Shown piece after piece: positions 33,186-41,645 of a stretch of DNA of 64,000 nt (the first letter of the stretch is position 1; every line of letters starts with the position of its first letter). Both the position numbers and the translations under genes were made by a program. The notes beneath the pieces were generated by a model that made no database searches, was not told where the DNA came from, and saw only the letters and a list, made by a program, of their open reading frames with translations. The DNA comes from Streptomyces megasporus. GTDB taxonomy: Bacteria > Actinomycetota > Actinomycetes > Streptomycetales > Streptomycetaceae. The DNA lies in contig NZ_JODL01000020.1 in assembly GCF_000718985.1 (NCBI RefSeq), positions 50,996 through 114,995 on the forward strand, in the 5' to 3' direction.

Positions 33186-33971
33186 ATGGCCCAGCCCGTG
33201 AAACCCGCTCGTCCGCACGTGCCCAATCAGCGCCTGAAGATGCGCCGTGAGCTGGCCGCCGCCGCGATGGAGCTCTTCGCCACCAAGGGCTACGAGGAGA
33301 CCACGGTCGACGAGATCGCGGCGGCGGCGGGTGTGGCCCGCCGCACCTTCTTCCGGCACTTCCGCTCCAAGGAAGAGGCGATCTTCCCCGATCACGACGA
33401 CACCCTGGAGCGGGCCAAGGCGGTGCTGGACGCCGCGCCCGCCCACGAGAACCCGCTGGACACCGTCTGCCGCGGCATCAAGGAAGTCCTGAAGATGTAC
33501 GCGGACTCCCCGGAGATCTCGGTGGCGCGCTACAAGCTCACCCGCCAGGTCCCCACCCTGCGCGAGCGGGAGATCGCGTCCGTGTCGCGCTACGAGCGGC
33601 TGTTCACCCGCTACCTGCTGGGCCACTTCGACGAGGCCCACCGGGACGGGGGCGAGGGGGAGGACGGGCTCGACGAGCCGCTGCTCGCCGAGGTCGCCGC
33701 CTCGGCGGTGGTCACCGCGCACAACCACGTGCTGCGGCGGTGGCTGCGCGCGGGCGGCGAGGGCGACGTGGAGGCCCAGCTCGACCGTGCCTTCGCGATC
33801 GTACGGCGGACCTTCGGCACCGGCTTCGTCGCCGGCAGAGCGGCGGCCTCGGAGTCGTCGCCCGCGGCCTCCGCCGGGGCCGGGAACGAGGTGCTGGTGA
33901 CGGTGGCGCGCACGGACGCCCCGTTGGGAGAGGTCATGCGCGCGATCGAGCAGGCCCTGCGCCAGAGCTGA
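33186..33971 (+). CDS. TetR/AcrR family regulator
   Basis: A 261-residue regulator. The N-terminal helix-turn-helix is clear: RELAAAAMELFATKGYEETT, VDEIAAAAGVARRTFFRHFR, and SKEEAIFPDHDDTLERAKAV. The C-terminal ligand domain is helical and followed by an Ala/Ser-rich stretch. The ATG has TAACGT seven bases upstream and no ribosome site, consistent with a leaderless transcript. Position between the hydroxyacyl-CoA dehydrogenase and ccr, in the order typical of Streptomyces, makes it the likely regulator of the ethylmalonyl-CoA genes. A perfect palindrome at the ccr promoter is its best candidate site. Confidence 0.9.
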   Translation: MAQPVKPARPHVPNQRLKMRRELAAAAMELFATKGYEETTVDEIAAAAGVARRTFFRHFRSKEEAIFPDHDDTLERAKAVLDAAPAHENPLDTVCRGIKEVLKMYADSPEISVARYKLTRQVPTLREREIASVSRYERLFTRYLLGHFDEAHRDGGEGEDGLDEPLLAEVAASAVVTAHNHVLRRWLRAGGEGDVEAQLDRAFAIVRRTFGTGFVAGRAAASESSPAASAGAGNEVLVTVARTDAPLGEVMRAIEQALRQS

Positions 33972-34088
33972 GGGCCGCACCCCGACGCGGCACGCGGCAC
34001 CCCCGAGGAACGGCGCCGGCGGGAAGAGCCTGCCGAAGTCAACTGCCCGGCCCTTCAAGGAGATTCACGAAAACCCCACAGAGACGAC

Positions 34089-34134
34089 GAGCGACCACGG
34101 CCGCCTCCCCCTCGGGAGGCGGCCGTGGTCGCTC
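34089..34134. terminator. Strong terminator hairpin after the TetR gene
   Basis: A perfect 21-base stem with a four-base loop: 34089-34109 pairs with 34114-34134. It insulates ccr from the upstream genes. Confidence 0.88.
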
Positions 34135-34170
34135 ATGCGTGCGCGGCCAATGACACTTGAGAGAAATTGT

Positions 34171-34211
34171 TGGCACGCAGTGTCTTGTTTCCTGGCACGC
34201 AGTGCCATAAC
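34171..34211 (+). promoter_or_regulatory. ccr promoter with operator repeats
   Basis: TGGCACGCAGTGTC (34171-34184) and TGGCACGCAGTGCC (34193-34206) are direct repeats 22 bases apart, about two helical turns. The second extends to TGGCAC-GCA-GTGCCA (34193-34207), a perfect 15-base inverted repeat. It lies between TTGTTT (34185-34190, a possible -35) and CATAAC (34206-34211, a possible -10). A protein bound there would block RNA polymerase. The neighbouring TetR protein is the obvious candidate. Confidence 0.65.
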
Positions 34212-34397
34212 GTGAGCCGTGTCCGGGCACTGTCCCCGCGGCCACTCCGCGCGTCCGGACGCCTGCGTCACAGGCCTTCAGCGCTACCGCGCCGAGCCGC
34301 AGCACCACCGCCGAACCGACGGCACCAGCAGCTCAACGAGAAACAGACAGACCCCAGCGACCCCTCAAGCGTCTTGACACGCTCGCCGGAGGCCCAC

Positions 34398-35735
34398 GTG
34401 AAGGAAATCCTGGACGCGATCCTCGCGTCGGACAGCACGCCCGCAGACTTCGAGAACCTCCCCCTTCCCGAGTCGTACCGCGCGGTGACCGTGCACAAGG
34501 ACGAGGTCGAGATGTTCGCCGGCCTGCCCACCCGTGACAAGGACCCGCGCAAGTCGCTGCACCTGGACGACGTGCCGGTGCCGGAACTGGGCCCGGGCGA
34601 GGCCCTGGTGGCGGTCATGGCCAGCTCCGTGAACTACAACTCGGTGTGGACCTCGATCTTCGAGCCCCTGCCGACCTTCGGCTTCCTGGAGCGCTACGGG
34701 CGCACCTCTCCGCTGGCCAAGCGCCACGACCTGCCGTACCACATCATCGGCTCCGACCTGGCGGGCGTGGTGCTGCGCACCGGCCCCGGCGTCAACGCCT
34801 GGCGACCCGGCGACGAGGTCGTCGCGCACTGCCTGTCGGTGGAGCTGGAGAGCGCCGACGGCCACGACGACACCATGCTCGACCCCGAGCAGCGCATCTG
34901 GGGCTTCGAGACCAACTTCGGCGGCCTGGCCGAGATAGCCCTGGTGAAGTCCAACCAGCTCATGCCCAAGCCCAAGCACCTGACCTGGGAGGAGGCCGCC
35001 GCCCCCGGCCTGGTCAACTCCACCGCCTACCGGCAGTTGGTCTCCCGCAACGGCGCCGGGATGAAGCAGGGCGACAACGTGCTCATCTGGGGCGCCTCGG
35101 GCGGTCTGGGCTCCTACGCCACCCAGTTCGCGCTCGCCGGCGGCGCCACCCCGATCTGCGTGGTCTCCAGCGAGAAGAAGGCGGAGATCTGCCGCTCCAT
35201 GGGCGCCGAGGCGATCATCGACCGCTCCGCCGAGGGCTACCGGTTCTGGAAGGACGAGAACACCCAGGACCCCAAGGAGTGGAAGCGCTTCGGGGCGCGC
35301 ATCCGCGAGCTGACCGGCGGCGAGGACGTGGACATCGTCTTCGAGCACCCCGGCCGGGAGACCTTCGGCGCCTCCGTCTACGTCACCCGCAAGGGCGGCA
35401 CGATCGTCACCTGCGCCTCGACCTCCGGCTACATGCACAGCTACGACAACCGCTACCTGTGGATGAACCTCAAGCGGATCGTCGGCTCGCACTTCGCCAA
35501 CTACCGCGAGGCGTGGGAGGCCAACCGCCTCATCGCCAAGGGGAAGATCCACCCCACGTTGTCGAAGACCTACCCGCTGCACGAGACCGGCCAGGCCGCC
35601 CACGACGTGCACCGCAACGTCCACCAGGGCAAGGTCGGCGTGCTGTGCCTGGCCCCGCGGGAGGGCCTGGGCGTCCGCGACGCGGAGACGCGCGAGAAGC
35701 ACCTCCCCGCGATCAACCGCTTCCGGAACGTGTGA
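34398..35735 (+). CDS. ccr: Crotonyl-CoA carboxylase/reductase
   Basis: A 445-residue medium-chain reductase that reductively carboxylates crotonyl-CoA to (2S)-ethylmalonyl-CoA with NADPH and CO2. Near-complete family likeness from PLPESYRAVTVHKDEVEMFA through ASSVNYNSVWTSIFEPLPTF, DLPYHIIGSDLAGVVLRTGP, NVLIWGASGGLGSYATQFAL (NADPH-binding) and GETFGAS-type HPGRETFGASVYVTRKGG to INRFRNV. GTG at 34398 has GGAGG upstream and gives VKEILDAI, close to the known family start. Upstream in-frame codons would begin in the promoter. Supplies ethylmalonyl-CoA for meaA and polyketide building blocks. Confidence 0.97.
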   Translation: MKEILDAILASDSTPADFENLPLPESYRAVTVHKDEVEMFAGLPTRDKDPRKSLHLDDVPVPELGPGEALVAVMASSVNYNSVWTSIFEPLPTFGFLERYGRTSPLAKRHDLPYHIIGSDLAGVVLRTGPGVNAWRPGDEVVAHCLSVELESADGHDDTMLDPEQRIWGFETNFGGLAEIALVKSNQLMPKPKHLTWEEAAAPGLVNSTAYRQLVSRNGAGMKQGDNVLIWGASGGLGSYATQFALAGGATPICVVSSEKKAEICRSMGAEAIIDRSAEGYRFWKDENTQDPKEWKRFGARIRELTGGEDVDIVFEHPGRETFGASVYVTRKGGTIVTCASTSGYMHSYDNRYLWMNLKRIVGSHFANYREAWEANRLIAKGKIHPTLSKTYPLHETGQAAHDVHRNVHQGKVGVLCLAPREGLGVRDAETREKHLPAINRFRNV

Positions 35736-35744
35736 GGTCGCCCC

Positions 35745-37976
35745 ATGGCCGAACCCCGTGACGCGAGCGCACCGAAGAGCGCCACCCCCTCGTCCGGTTC
35801 CCCCTCGCCGGCCACCCCCTCGGGCGTGAACGAGCCAAAGGGCGCGCCGGTGTCGAAAGGGGTGAGGAGGAGGGAGCGAGGAACGAGCGACCGTGCGACG
35901 AACCCCGTCGGCACCGGATCAATGGGGGCCCCTCCCAGCGGTAGCTGGGGGAGCCCGGAGGCGAGTGAACACAAAAAAAGAGACCGTCCGTGGCTGATGC
36001 GGACGTACGCCGGGCACTCCACCGCCGAGGCGTCCAACGAGCTGTACCGGCGCAACCTCGCCAAGGGGCAGACCGGTCTGTCGGTCGCGTTCGACCTGCC
36101 GACGCAGACCGGCTACGACCCCGACCACGTCCTCGCCCGCGGTGAGGTTGGCCGGGTCGGCGTGCCGGTCTGTCACCTCGGCGACATGCGGCGGCTGTTC
36201 CAGGACATTCCCCTGGAGCGGATGAACACCTCGATGACCATCAACGCCACCGCCATGTGGCTGCTCGCGCTGTACCAGGTGGTCGCCGAGGAGCAGGGCG
36301 CGGACGTCGCCAGGCTGTCGGGGACGACGCAGAACGACATCGTCAAGGAGTACCTCTCGCGCGGGACGCACGTCTTCCCGCCGGGTCCCTCCCTGCGTCT
36401 GACCACCGACGTGATCGCCTACACCGTGGCGAACATCCCCAAGTGGAACCCGATCAACATCTGCAGCTACCACCTGCAGGAGGCCGGGGCCACTCCGGTG
36501 CAGGAGATCGCGTACGCCATGTCGACGGCCATCGCGGTCCTCGACGCGGTGCGCGACTCGGGGCAGGTGCCGCCGGAGAAGTTCGGCGACGTCGTCGCCC
36601 GCATCTCCTTCTTCGTCAACGCGGGCGTCCGCTTCGTCGAGGAGATGTGCAAGATGCGGGCCTTCACCCGCATCTGGGACCGGATCACCCGTGAGCGGTA
36701 CGGCGTGGAGGACCCCAGGCAGCGCCGCTTCCGCTACGGCGTCCAGGTCAACTCGCTCGGTCTGACCGAGGCGCAGCCGGAGAACAACGTCCAGCGGATC
36801 GTGCTGGAGATGCTGGCCGTCACCCTCTCCAAGGACGCTCGGGCCCGCGCCGTGCAACTGCCCGCCTGGAACGAGGCGCTGGGTCTGCCCCGGCCCTGGG
36901 ACCAGCAGTGGTCGCTGCGCATCCAACAGGTCCTGGCCCACGAGAGCGACCTGCTGGAGTACGACGACCTGTTCGCCGGGTCGCACGTGGTCGAGGCCAA
37001 GACCGCCGAGCTGGCCGAGGGCGCGTGGGCCGAGATCGAGCGCATCCAGGAGATGGGCGGCGCCATGGCGGCCGTGGAGTCCGGCTATCTGAAGTCGCGG
37101 CTGGTCGCCTCGCACGCCGAGCGCCGGGCCCGCATCGAGTCCGGCGAGGAGAAGATCGTCGGGGTCAACTGCTTCGAGTCCACCGAGCCGAATCCGCTCA
37201 CCGCCGACCTGGACACGGCGATCATAACGGTGGACCCGACCGTCGAGGCCACCGTGGTGGCCTCCCTCCACCGCTGGCGCGAGACGCGGGACGAGGCTCG
37301 GGCCCAGCAGGCCCTGGCCGAGTTGAAGCGGGCCGCCGCGGGCGAGGTCAACCTGATGCCGGCCACCCTGGAGTGCGCCCGCGCCGGGGTGACCACCGGC
37401 GAGTGGGCCTGGGCGCTGCGGGACGTCTTCGGCGAGTACCGGGCCCCCACCGGGGTGAGCTCGGCGCCGGTGACGGCCCCCGCCGAGGAGGGCTCCACGC
37501 TCGCCGCCGTGCGGGCCAAGGTGGACGCCACCGCGGCCGAGCTGGGCGTCGGCAGGCTGCGGCTGCTGGTCGGCAAGCCCGGCCTGGACGGGCACAGCAA
37601 CGGTGCCGAGCAGATCGCCGTACGGGCGCGCGACGCGGGCTTCGAGGTGGTCTACCAGGGCATCCGGCTCACTCCCGAGCAGATCGTCTCGGCGGCCGTC
37701 GCCGAGGACGTGCACTGCGTCGGGCTGTCGATCCTCTCCGGCTCGCACACGGAACTGGTCCCCGACGTGCTGGACCGACTGCGCCGGGCGGGCGCGGGAG
37801 AGGTGCCCGTCATCGTCGGCGGCATCATCCCTCCCGCCGACGCCGAGGCGCTGCGCTCCACCGGAGTCGCCGCGGTCTTCACCCCGAAGGACTTCGGCAT
37901 CACGGAGATCATCGGCCGTATCGTCGACGAGATCCGCATCGCGAACAAGCTCGACCCCCTGGAGGTCCCCGCATGA
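35745..37976 (+). CDS. meaA: Ethylmalonyl-CoA mutase (MeaA)
   Basis: A 743-residue B12-dependent mutase converting ethylmalonyl-CoA to methylsuccinyl-CoA. The core begins at about residue 80 (RPWLMRTYAGHSTAEASNEL), the mutase barrel has NTSMTINATAMWLLALYQV and NPINICSYHLQEAGATPVQE, and the C-terminal cobalamin domain has GKPGLDGHSNGAEQIAVRA (D615-x-H617). The start ATG at 35745 follows ccr by nine bases with GAGG upstream. The first roughly 75 residues are low-complexity (SAPKSATPSSGSPSP...) and absent from usual MeaA proteins, which begin close to RPWLM. That part contains a short palindromic element and an A7 run. The stop overlaps the next start (ATGA). Confidence 0.96.
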   Translation: MAEPRDASAPKSATPSSGSPSPATPSGVNEPKGAPVSKGVRRRERGTSDRATNPVGTGSMGAPPSGSWGSPEASEHKKRDRPWLMRTYAGHSTAEASNELYRRNLAKGQTGLSVAFDLPTQTGYDPDHVLARGEVGRVGVPVCHLGDMRRLFQDIPLERMNTSMTINATAMWLLALYQVVAEEQGADVARLSGTTQNDIVKEYLSRGTHVFPPGPSLRLTTDVIAYTVANIPKWNPINICSYHLQEAGATPVQEIAYAMSTAIAVLDAVRDSGQVPPEKFGDVVARISFFVNAGVRFVEEMCKMRAFTRIWDRITRERYGVEDPRQRRFRYGVQVNSLGLTEAQPENNVQRIVLEMLAVTLSKDARARAVQLPAWNEALGLPRPWDQQWSLRIQQVLAHESDLLEYDDLFAGSHVVEAKTAELAEGAWAEIERIQEMGGAMAAVESGYLKSRLVASHAERRARIESGEEKIVGVNCFESTEPNPLTADLDTAIITVDPTVEATVVASLHRWRETRDEARAQQALAELKRAAAGEVNLMPATLECARAGVTTGEWAWALRDVFGEYRAPTGVSSAPVTAPAEEGSTLAAVRAKVDATAAELGVGRLRLLVGKPGLDGHSNGAEQIAVRARDAGFEVVYQGIRLTPEQIVSAAVAEDVHCVGLSILSGSHTELVPDVLDRLRRAGAGEVPVIVGGIIPPADAEALRSTGVAAVFTPKDFGITEIIGRIVDEIRIANKLDPLEVPA
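35924..35956. repeat. Streptomyces dispersed palindromic element inside the meaA 5' end
   Basis: CCTCCCAGCGGTAGCTGGGG, flanked by G-rich and C-rich ends, has arms CCCAGC and GCTGGG around GGTA. I recognise this as a short palindrome repeated across many Streptomyces genomes. Here it lies in frame in the N-terminal extension of MeaA. A run of seven A follows at 35973-35979. Confidence 0.6.
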
Positions 37977-38965
37977 CCACCGCTCCTTCCGCAGAGACAG
38001 CCGGCGCGGGCGTGAACCGGCTGCGTCCGCGCCGCTCCTGTCTGGCCGTGCCGGGAAGCAACCCGCGCTTCCTGGAGAAGGCCCAGGGCCTGGCGGCCGA
38101 CCAGGTCTTCCTGGACCTGGAGGACGCCTGCGCGCCGCTGGCCAAGCCCGAGGCCCGGCACACCATCGTGAAGTTCCTCAACGAGGGCGACTGGACGGGC
38201 AAGACCCGGGTCGTGCGGGTGAACGACTGGACGACGCACTGGACGTACCGCGACGTGGTCACGGTCGTCGAGGGCGCCGGCCCCAACCTGGACTGCATCA
38301 TGCTGCCGAAGGTGCAGGACGCCGCCCAGGTGAAGGCGCTGGACCTGCTGCTGACCCAGATCGAGAAGACGATGGGCTTCGACGTCGGCCGCATCGGCAT
38401 CGAGGCGCAGATCGAGAACGCCAAGGGCCTGGTGAACGTCGACGAGATCGCGGCGGCCTCACCAAGGCTGGAGACCATCATCTTCGGCCCGGCCGACTTC
38501 ATGGCCTCCATCAACATGAAGTCCCTGGTCGTGGGCGAGCAGCCGCCGGGCTACCCGGCCGACGCCTACCACTACATCCTGATGCGCATCCTGATGGCGG
38601 CCCGCGCCAACGACCTCCAGGCGATCGACGGGCCGTACCTGCAGATCCGCAACGTGGACGGCTTCCGCGAGGTGGCCGGGCGCGCCGCCGCGCTCGGCTT
38701 CGACGGCAAGTGGGTGCTGCACCCGGGCCAGGTCGAGGCCGCCAACGAGATCTTCTCCCCCTCCCAGGAGGACTACGACCACGCCGAGCTGATCCTCGAC
38801 GCCTACGAGTACTTCACCTCCGAGGCGGGCGGCAAGAAGGGCTCGGCGATGCTCGGCGACGAGATGATCGACGAGGCCAGCCGCAAGATGGCGCTGGTCA
38901 TCGCGGGCAAGGGCCGGGCCGCCGGCCTGAAGCGGACCAGCAAGTTCGAGCCGCCGGCCGACTGA
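37973..38965 (+). CDS. CoA ester lyase (malyl-/beta-methylmalyl-CoA lyase type)
   Basis: A 330-residue HpcH/CitE-family aldolase. Motifs: RSCLAVPGSNPRFLEKAQGL, VFLDLEDACAPLAKPEARHT (metal-binding Asp/Glu), GIEAQIENAKGLVNVDEIA, IIFGPADFMASIN and GKWVLHPGQVEAANEIF. In the ethylmalonyl-CoA pathway this enzyme cleaves beta-methylmalyl-CoA into glyoxylate and propionyl-CoA (Mcl1 role). It overlaps meaA by four bases and precedes the MaoC gene, consistent with that assignment rather than citrate lyase. Confidence 0.93.
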   Translation: MTTAPSAETAGAGVNRLRPRRSCLAVPGSNPRFLEKAQGLAADQVFLDLEDACAPLAKPEARHTIVKFLNEGDWTGKTRVVRVNDWTTHWTYRDVVTVVEGAGPNLDCIMLPKVQDAAQVKALDLLLTQIEKTMGFDVGRIGIEAQIENAKGLVNVDEIAAASPRLETIIFGPADFMASINMKSLVVGEQPPGYPADAYHYILMRILMAARANDLQAIDGPYLQIRNVDGFREVAGRAAALGFDGKWVLHPGQVEAANEIFSPSQEDYDHAELILDAYEYFTSEAGGKKGSAMLGDEMIDEASRKMALVIAGKGRAAGLKRTSKFEPPAD

Positions 38966-39090
38966 GCCCCCACGGCCCCCACGGGAACGGGCCGCCCCGT
39001 CCCCCGTCGCCCCGTCTTCCCCCGGGCGACGGGCCGGGGCGGCCCGAAGCCACCCGCCGTCCGTCCACCACACCACCGGAGAGTCACACC

Positions 39091-39615
39091 ATGCAGTTCG
39101 GCCGCACCTACGAGGAGTTCGAGGTCGGTGACGTCTACAAGCACTGGCCCGGCAAGACGGTCACGGAGTACGACGACCACCTCTTCTGTCTGCTGACCAT
39201 GAACCACCACCCGCTCCACATGGACGCCCACTACGCCGAGAGGACGACGGACTTCGGCCGGAACGTGGTGGTCGGCAACTACGTCTACTCCCTGCTGCTG
39301 GGCATGTCCGTGCCGGACGTCTCCGGCAAGGCGATCGCCAACCTGGAGATCGAGTCGCTGCGGCACGTGGCGCCGACCTTCCACGGCGACACGATCTACG
39401 GCGAGACCACCGTTTTGGACAAGGTCCCGTCGAAGTCCAAGTCCGACCGCGGCATCGTCCACGTCGAGACCCGGGGCTACAAGCAGGACGGAACGTTGGT
39501 GTGCGTCTTCCGCCGCAAGGTGATGGTGCCCACCGCCGAGTACATCGCCGAGCGCGGGGGAGAGCAGCCCGGCCGTCCCGAGCCGCGCGTGCCGGAGAAG
39601 AAGGGTGAGAAGTGA
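39091..39615 (+). CDS. MaoC-family hydratase (mesaconyl-CoA hydratase role)
   Basis: A 174-residue single hotdog-domain hydratase: MQFGRTYEEFEVGDVYKHWP, TMNHHPLHMDAHYAERTTDF (catalytic Asp/His neighbourhood), VVVGNYVYSLLLGMSV and SLRHVAPTFHGDTIYGETTV. The expected step is hydration of mesaconyl-CoA to beta-methylmalyl-CoA. The known Rhodobacter Mch is about twice as long, with two hotdog units; this single-domain form is the variant of Streptomyces. The C-terminus is a charged tail. The next gene starts within or just after its stop. Confidence 0.9.
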   Translation: MQFGRTYEEFEVGDVYKHWPGKTVTEYDDHLFCLLTMNHHPLHMDAHYAERTTDFGRNVVVGNYVYSLLLGMSVPDVSGKAIANLEIESLRHVAPTFHGDTIYGETTVLDKVPSKSKSDRGIVHVETRGYKQDGTLVCVFRRKVMVPTAEYIAERGGEQPGRPEPRVPEKKGEK

Positions 39616-39616
39616 G

Positions 39617-40822
39617 ATGGGTCGCCTGGCGCAGACCGAGGGACTGACGGACGTCCAGAAGGAGATCGTCTCCACCGTCCGCGACTTCGTCGACAAGGAG
39701 ATACTTCCGGTCGCCGGCGAGCTGGAGCACCGGGACGAGTACCCGACCCGGATCGTGGAGGGCCTGAAGGAGCTGGGGATCTTCGGCCTGATGATCCCCG
39801 AGGAGTACGGCGGCCTGGGCGAGTCGCTGCTCACCTACGCCCTGTGCGTGGAGGAGATCGCCCGTGGCTGGATGAGCGTCTCCGGCATCATCAACACCCA
39901 TTTCATCGTCGCGTACATGCTCAAGCAGCACGGCACGGACGAGCAGAAGGAGTACTTCCTGCCGAGGATGGCGGCCGGCGAGGTCCGGGGCGCCTTCTCG
40001 ATGTCCGAGCCGGGCCTGGGCTCGGACGTGTCGGCGATCACCACCAAGGGCGTGCGCGACGGCGACGAGTACGTTCTGACCGGCCAGAAGATGTGGCTGA
40101 CCAACGGCGGCACGTCCTCGCTGGTGGCGGTGCTCTGCCGGACCGACGAGGGGCACCCCCAGGACACTCCCCCGCACAAGTCGATGACCACCTTCCTGAT
40201 CGAGAAGGAGCCCGGGTTCGGCGAGGTCAAGCCGGGTCTGACGATCCCCGGCAAGATCGACAAGATGGGCTACAAGGGTGTCGACACCACCGAGCTGATC
40301 CTGGACGGGCTGCGCGTCCCGGCGAACCGGGTGCTCGGGGGCGAGACCGGCCGCGGCTTCTACCAGATGATGGACGGCGTCGAGGTCGGTCGGGTGAACG
40401 TGGCCGCCCGCGGCTGCGGCGTGGCGCAGCGCGCCTTCGAGCTGGGCATCGCCTACGCCCAGCAGCGGCACACCTTCGGGAAGCCCATCGCCCAGCATCA
40501 GGCGATTCAGTTCAAGTTGGCCGAAATGGCCACCAAGGTGGAGGCGGCGCACGCCCTGATGGTCAACGCCGCGCGGAAGAAGGACTCCGGCCGGCGCAAC
40601 GACCTGGAGGCGGGCATGGCCAAATACCTCGCCTCGGAGTACTGCAAGGAGGTCGTGGAGGACGCCTTCCGCATCCACGGCGGTTACGGTTTCTCCAAGG
40701 AGTACGAGATCGAGCGGCTCTACCGCGAGGCTCCGATGCTCCTCATCGGCGAAGGCACTGCCGAGATCCAGAAGATGATCGTGGGACGCCGACTCCTGGA
40801 GGAGTACAGGCTCCAGGGGTAG
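39617..40822 (+). CDS. Acyl-CoA dehydrogenase (probable methylsuccinyl-CoA dehydrogenase)
   Basis: A 401-residue flavin acyl-CoA dehydrogenase. N-terminal helices include LTDVQKEIVSTVRDFVDKEI, the FAD/substrate motif is AFSMSEPGLGSDVSAITTKG, ADH signature LADY-like regions appear as QRHTFGKPIAQHQAIQFKLA, and the C-terminus has RIHGGYGFSKEYEIERLYRE and LIGEGTAEIQKMIVGRRLL. Cluster position predicts oxidation of methylsuccinyl-CoA to mesaconyl-CoA. It is shorter than the roughly 550-residue Mcd of Rhodobacter. ATG 39617 is chosen; GTG at 39605 with GGAG upstream is a good alternative. It nearly abuts the MaoC gene. Confidence 0.92.
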   Translation: MGRLAQTEGLTDVQKEIVSTVRDFVDKEILPVAGELEHRDEYPTRIVEGLKELGIFGLMIPEEYGGLGESLLTYALCVEEIARGWMSVSGIINTHFIVAYMLKQHGTDEQKEYFLPRMAAGEVRGAFSMSEPGLGSDVSAITTKGVRDGDEYVLTGQKMWLTNGGTSSLVAVLCRTDEGHPQDTPPHKSMTTFLIEKEPGFGEVKPGLTIPGKIDKMGYKGVDTTELILDGLRVPANRVLGGETGRGFYQMMDGVEVGRVNVAARGCGVAQRAFELGIAYAQQRHTFGKPIAQHQAIQFKLAEMATKVEAAHALMVNAARKKDSGRRNDLEAGMAKYLASEYCKEVVEDAFRIHGGYGFSKEYEIERLYREAPMLLIGEGTAEIQKMIVGRRLLEEYRLQG

Positions 40823-40997
40823 GATGCCTCCTTCGGGGTGTTCTCCCTCCGCGGGAAGCACCCCGACCGGGGCCTCCCGGAGAGTTCCCGGTCCGGACTG
40901 GCGCTCTGGCTTGCCCAGTTGCCACCGGTAACCGATAGCATCCCGGAAAGCCGCCGTCCCCGTGTATCCGCGGCACCCTCCGCTACGAAGGTCTTCC

Positions 40998-41645
40998 ATG
41001 CCCCACAGCCCATCCTCTGCACAACGCGGCCGAATCCGTCTCGCGCGCGGAGCGTCGCCGTGGCTCCTCCCGACCGTGGCCACCGCAGCCCTCTCCCTGG
41101 CCCGCGCCAGGCGCTCGAAGGGCGCCGCGGTCGCCGCCGTGCCCGCCACCGCCCTCGCGGCGGGCATGTTGTGGTTCTTCCGCGACCCCGAGCGGGAGAT
41201 CGCCCAGGGCCGTGTCCTCTCCCCTGCCGACGGCGTGGTGCAGAGCATCATGCCGTGGAAGGACGGACGCACCCGCGTCGCGATCTTCATGAGCCCGCTG
41301 AACGTCCACGTCAACCGCGCCCCGCTGGCCGGCACGGTGACGTCCGTGGAGCACGTCCCCGGCGGGTTCGTCCCGGCGTTCAACAAGGAGAGCGAGAACA
41401 ACGAGCGCGTCGTCTGGCACTTCGACACCGAACTGGGCGACATCGAGATGGTCCAGATCGCCGGGGCCGTGGCCCGACGGATCGTGCCGTACGTCGAGGA
41501 GGGAACGAAGGTCGAGCAGGGCGAGCGGATCGGTCTGATCCGCTTCGGCTCGCGCGTGGACCTCTACCTCCCGGAGGGCGTCGAGGTCGACGTCGAGGTC
41601 GGCCAGGCCACGACCGCGGGGGTGACTCGCCTTGACCGTGATTGA
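40998..41645 (+). CDS. psd: Phosphatidylserine decarboxylase
   Basis: A 215-residue PSD of the short archaeal-type/actinobacterial class. A single N-terminal hydrophobic region (AAVAAVPATALAAGMLWFF) anchors it. RVLSPADGVVQSI and FMSPLNVHVNRAPLAGTV carry catalytic Asp and His, and FGSRVDLYLP holds the self-cleavage serine (S185) that becomes the pyruvoyl group. It turns phosphatidylserine into phosphatidylethanolamine. It overlaps pssA by 14 bases. It lies 175 bases after the acyl-CoA dehydrogenase gene, possibly with a promoter in TTGCCC...GATAGC (40913-40941). Confidence 0.95.
   Translation: MPHSPSSAQRGRIRLARGASPWLLPTVATAALSLARARRSKGAAVAAVPATALAAGMLWFFRDPEREIAQGRVLSPADGVVQSIMPWKDGRTRVAIFMSPLNVHVNRAPLAGTVTSVEHVPGGFVPAFNKESENNERVVWHFDTELGDIEMVQIAGAVARRIVPYVEEGTKVEQGERIGLIRFGSRVDLYLPEGVEVDVEVGQATTAGVTRLDRD

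Noticed and set aside
34167..34397. Earlier in-frame start for ccr
   Set aside because: The extra residues would be translated from the operator/promoter region; the GTG at 34398 has a ribosome site and the family start.
16775..35735. A secondary-metabolite gene cluster suggested by the phosphopantetheinyl transferase, the APH-like kinase and ccr
   Set aside because: No polyketide synthase, peptide synthetase, terpene or other core biosynthetic gene occurs; each gene has a housekeeping explanation.
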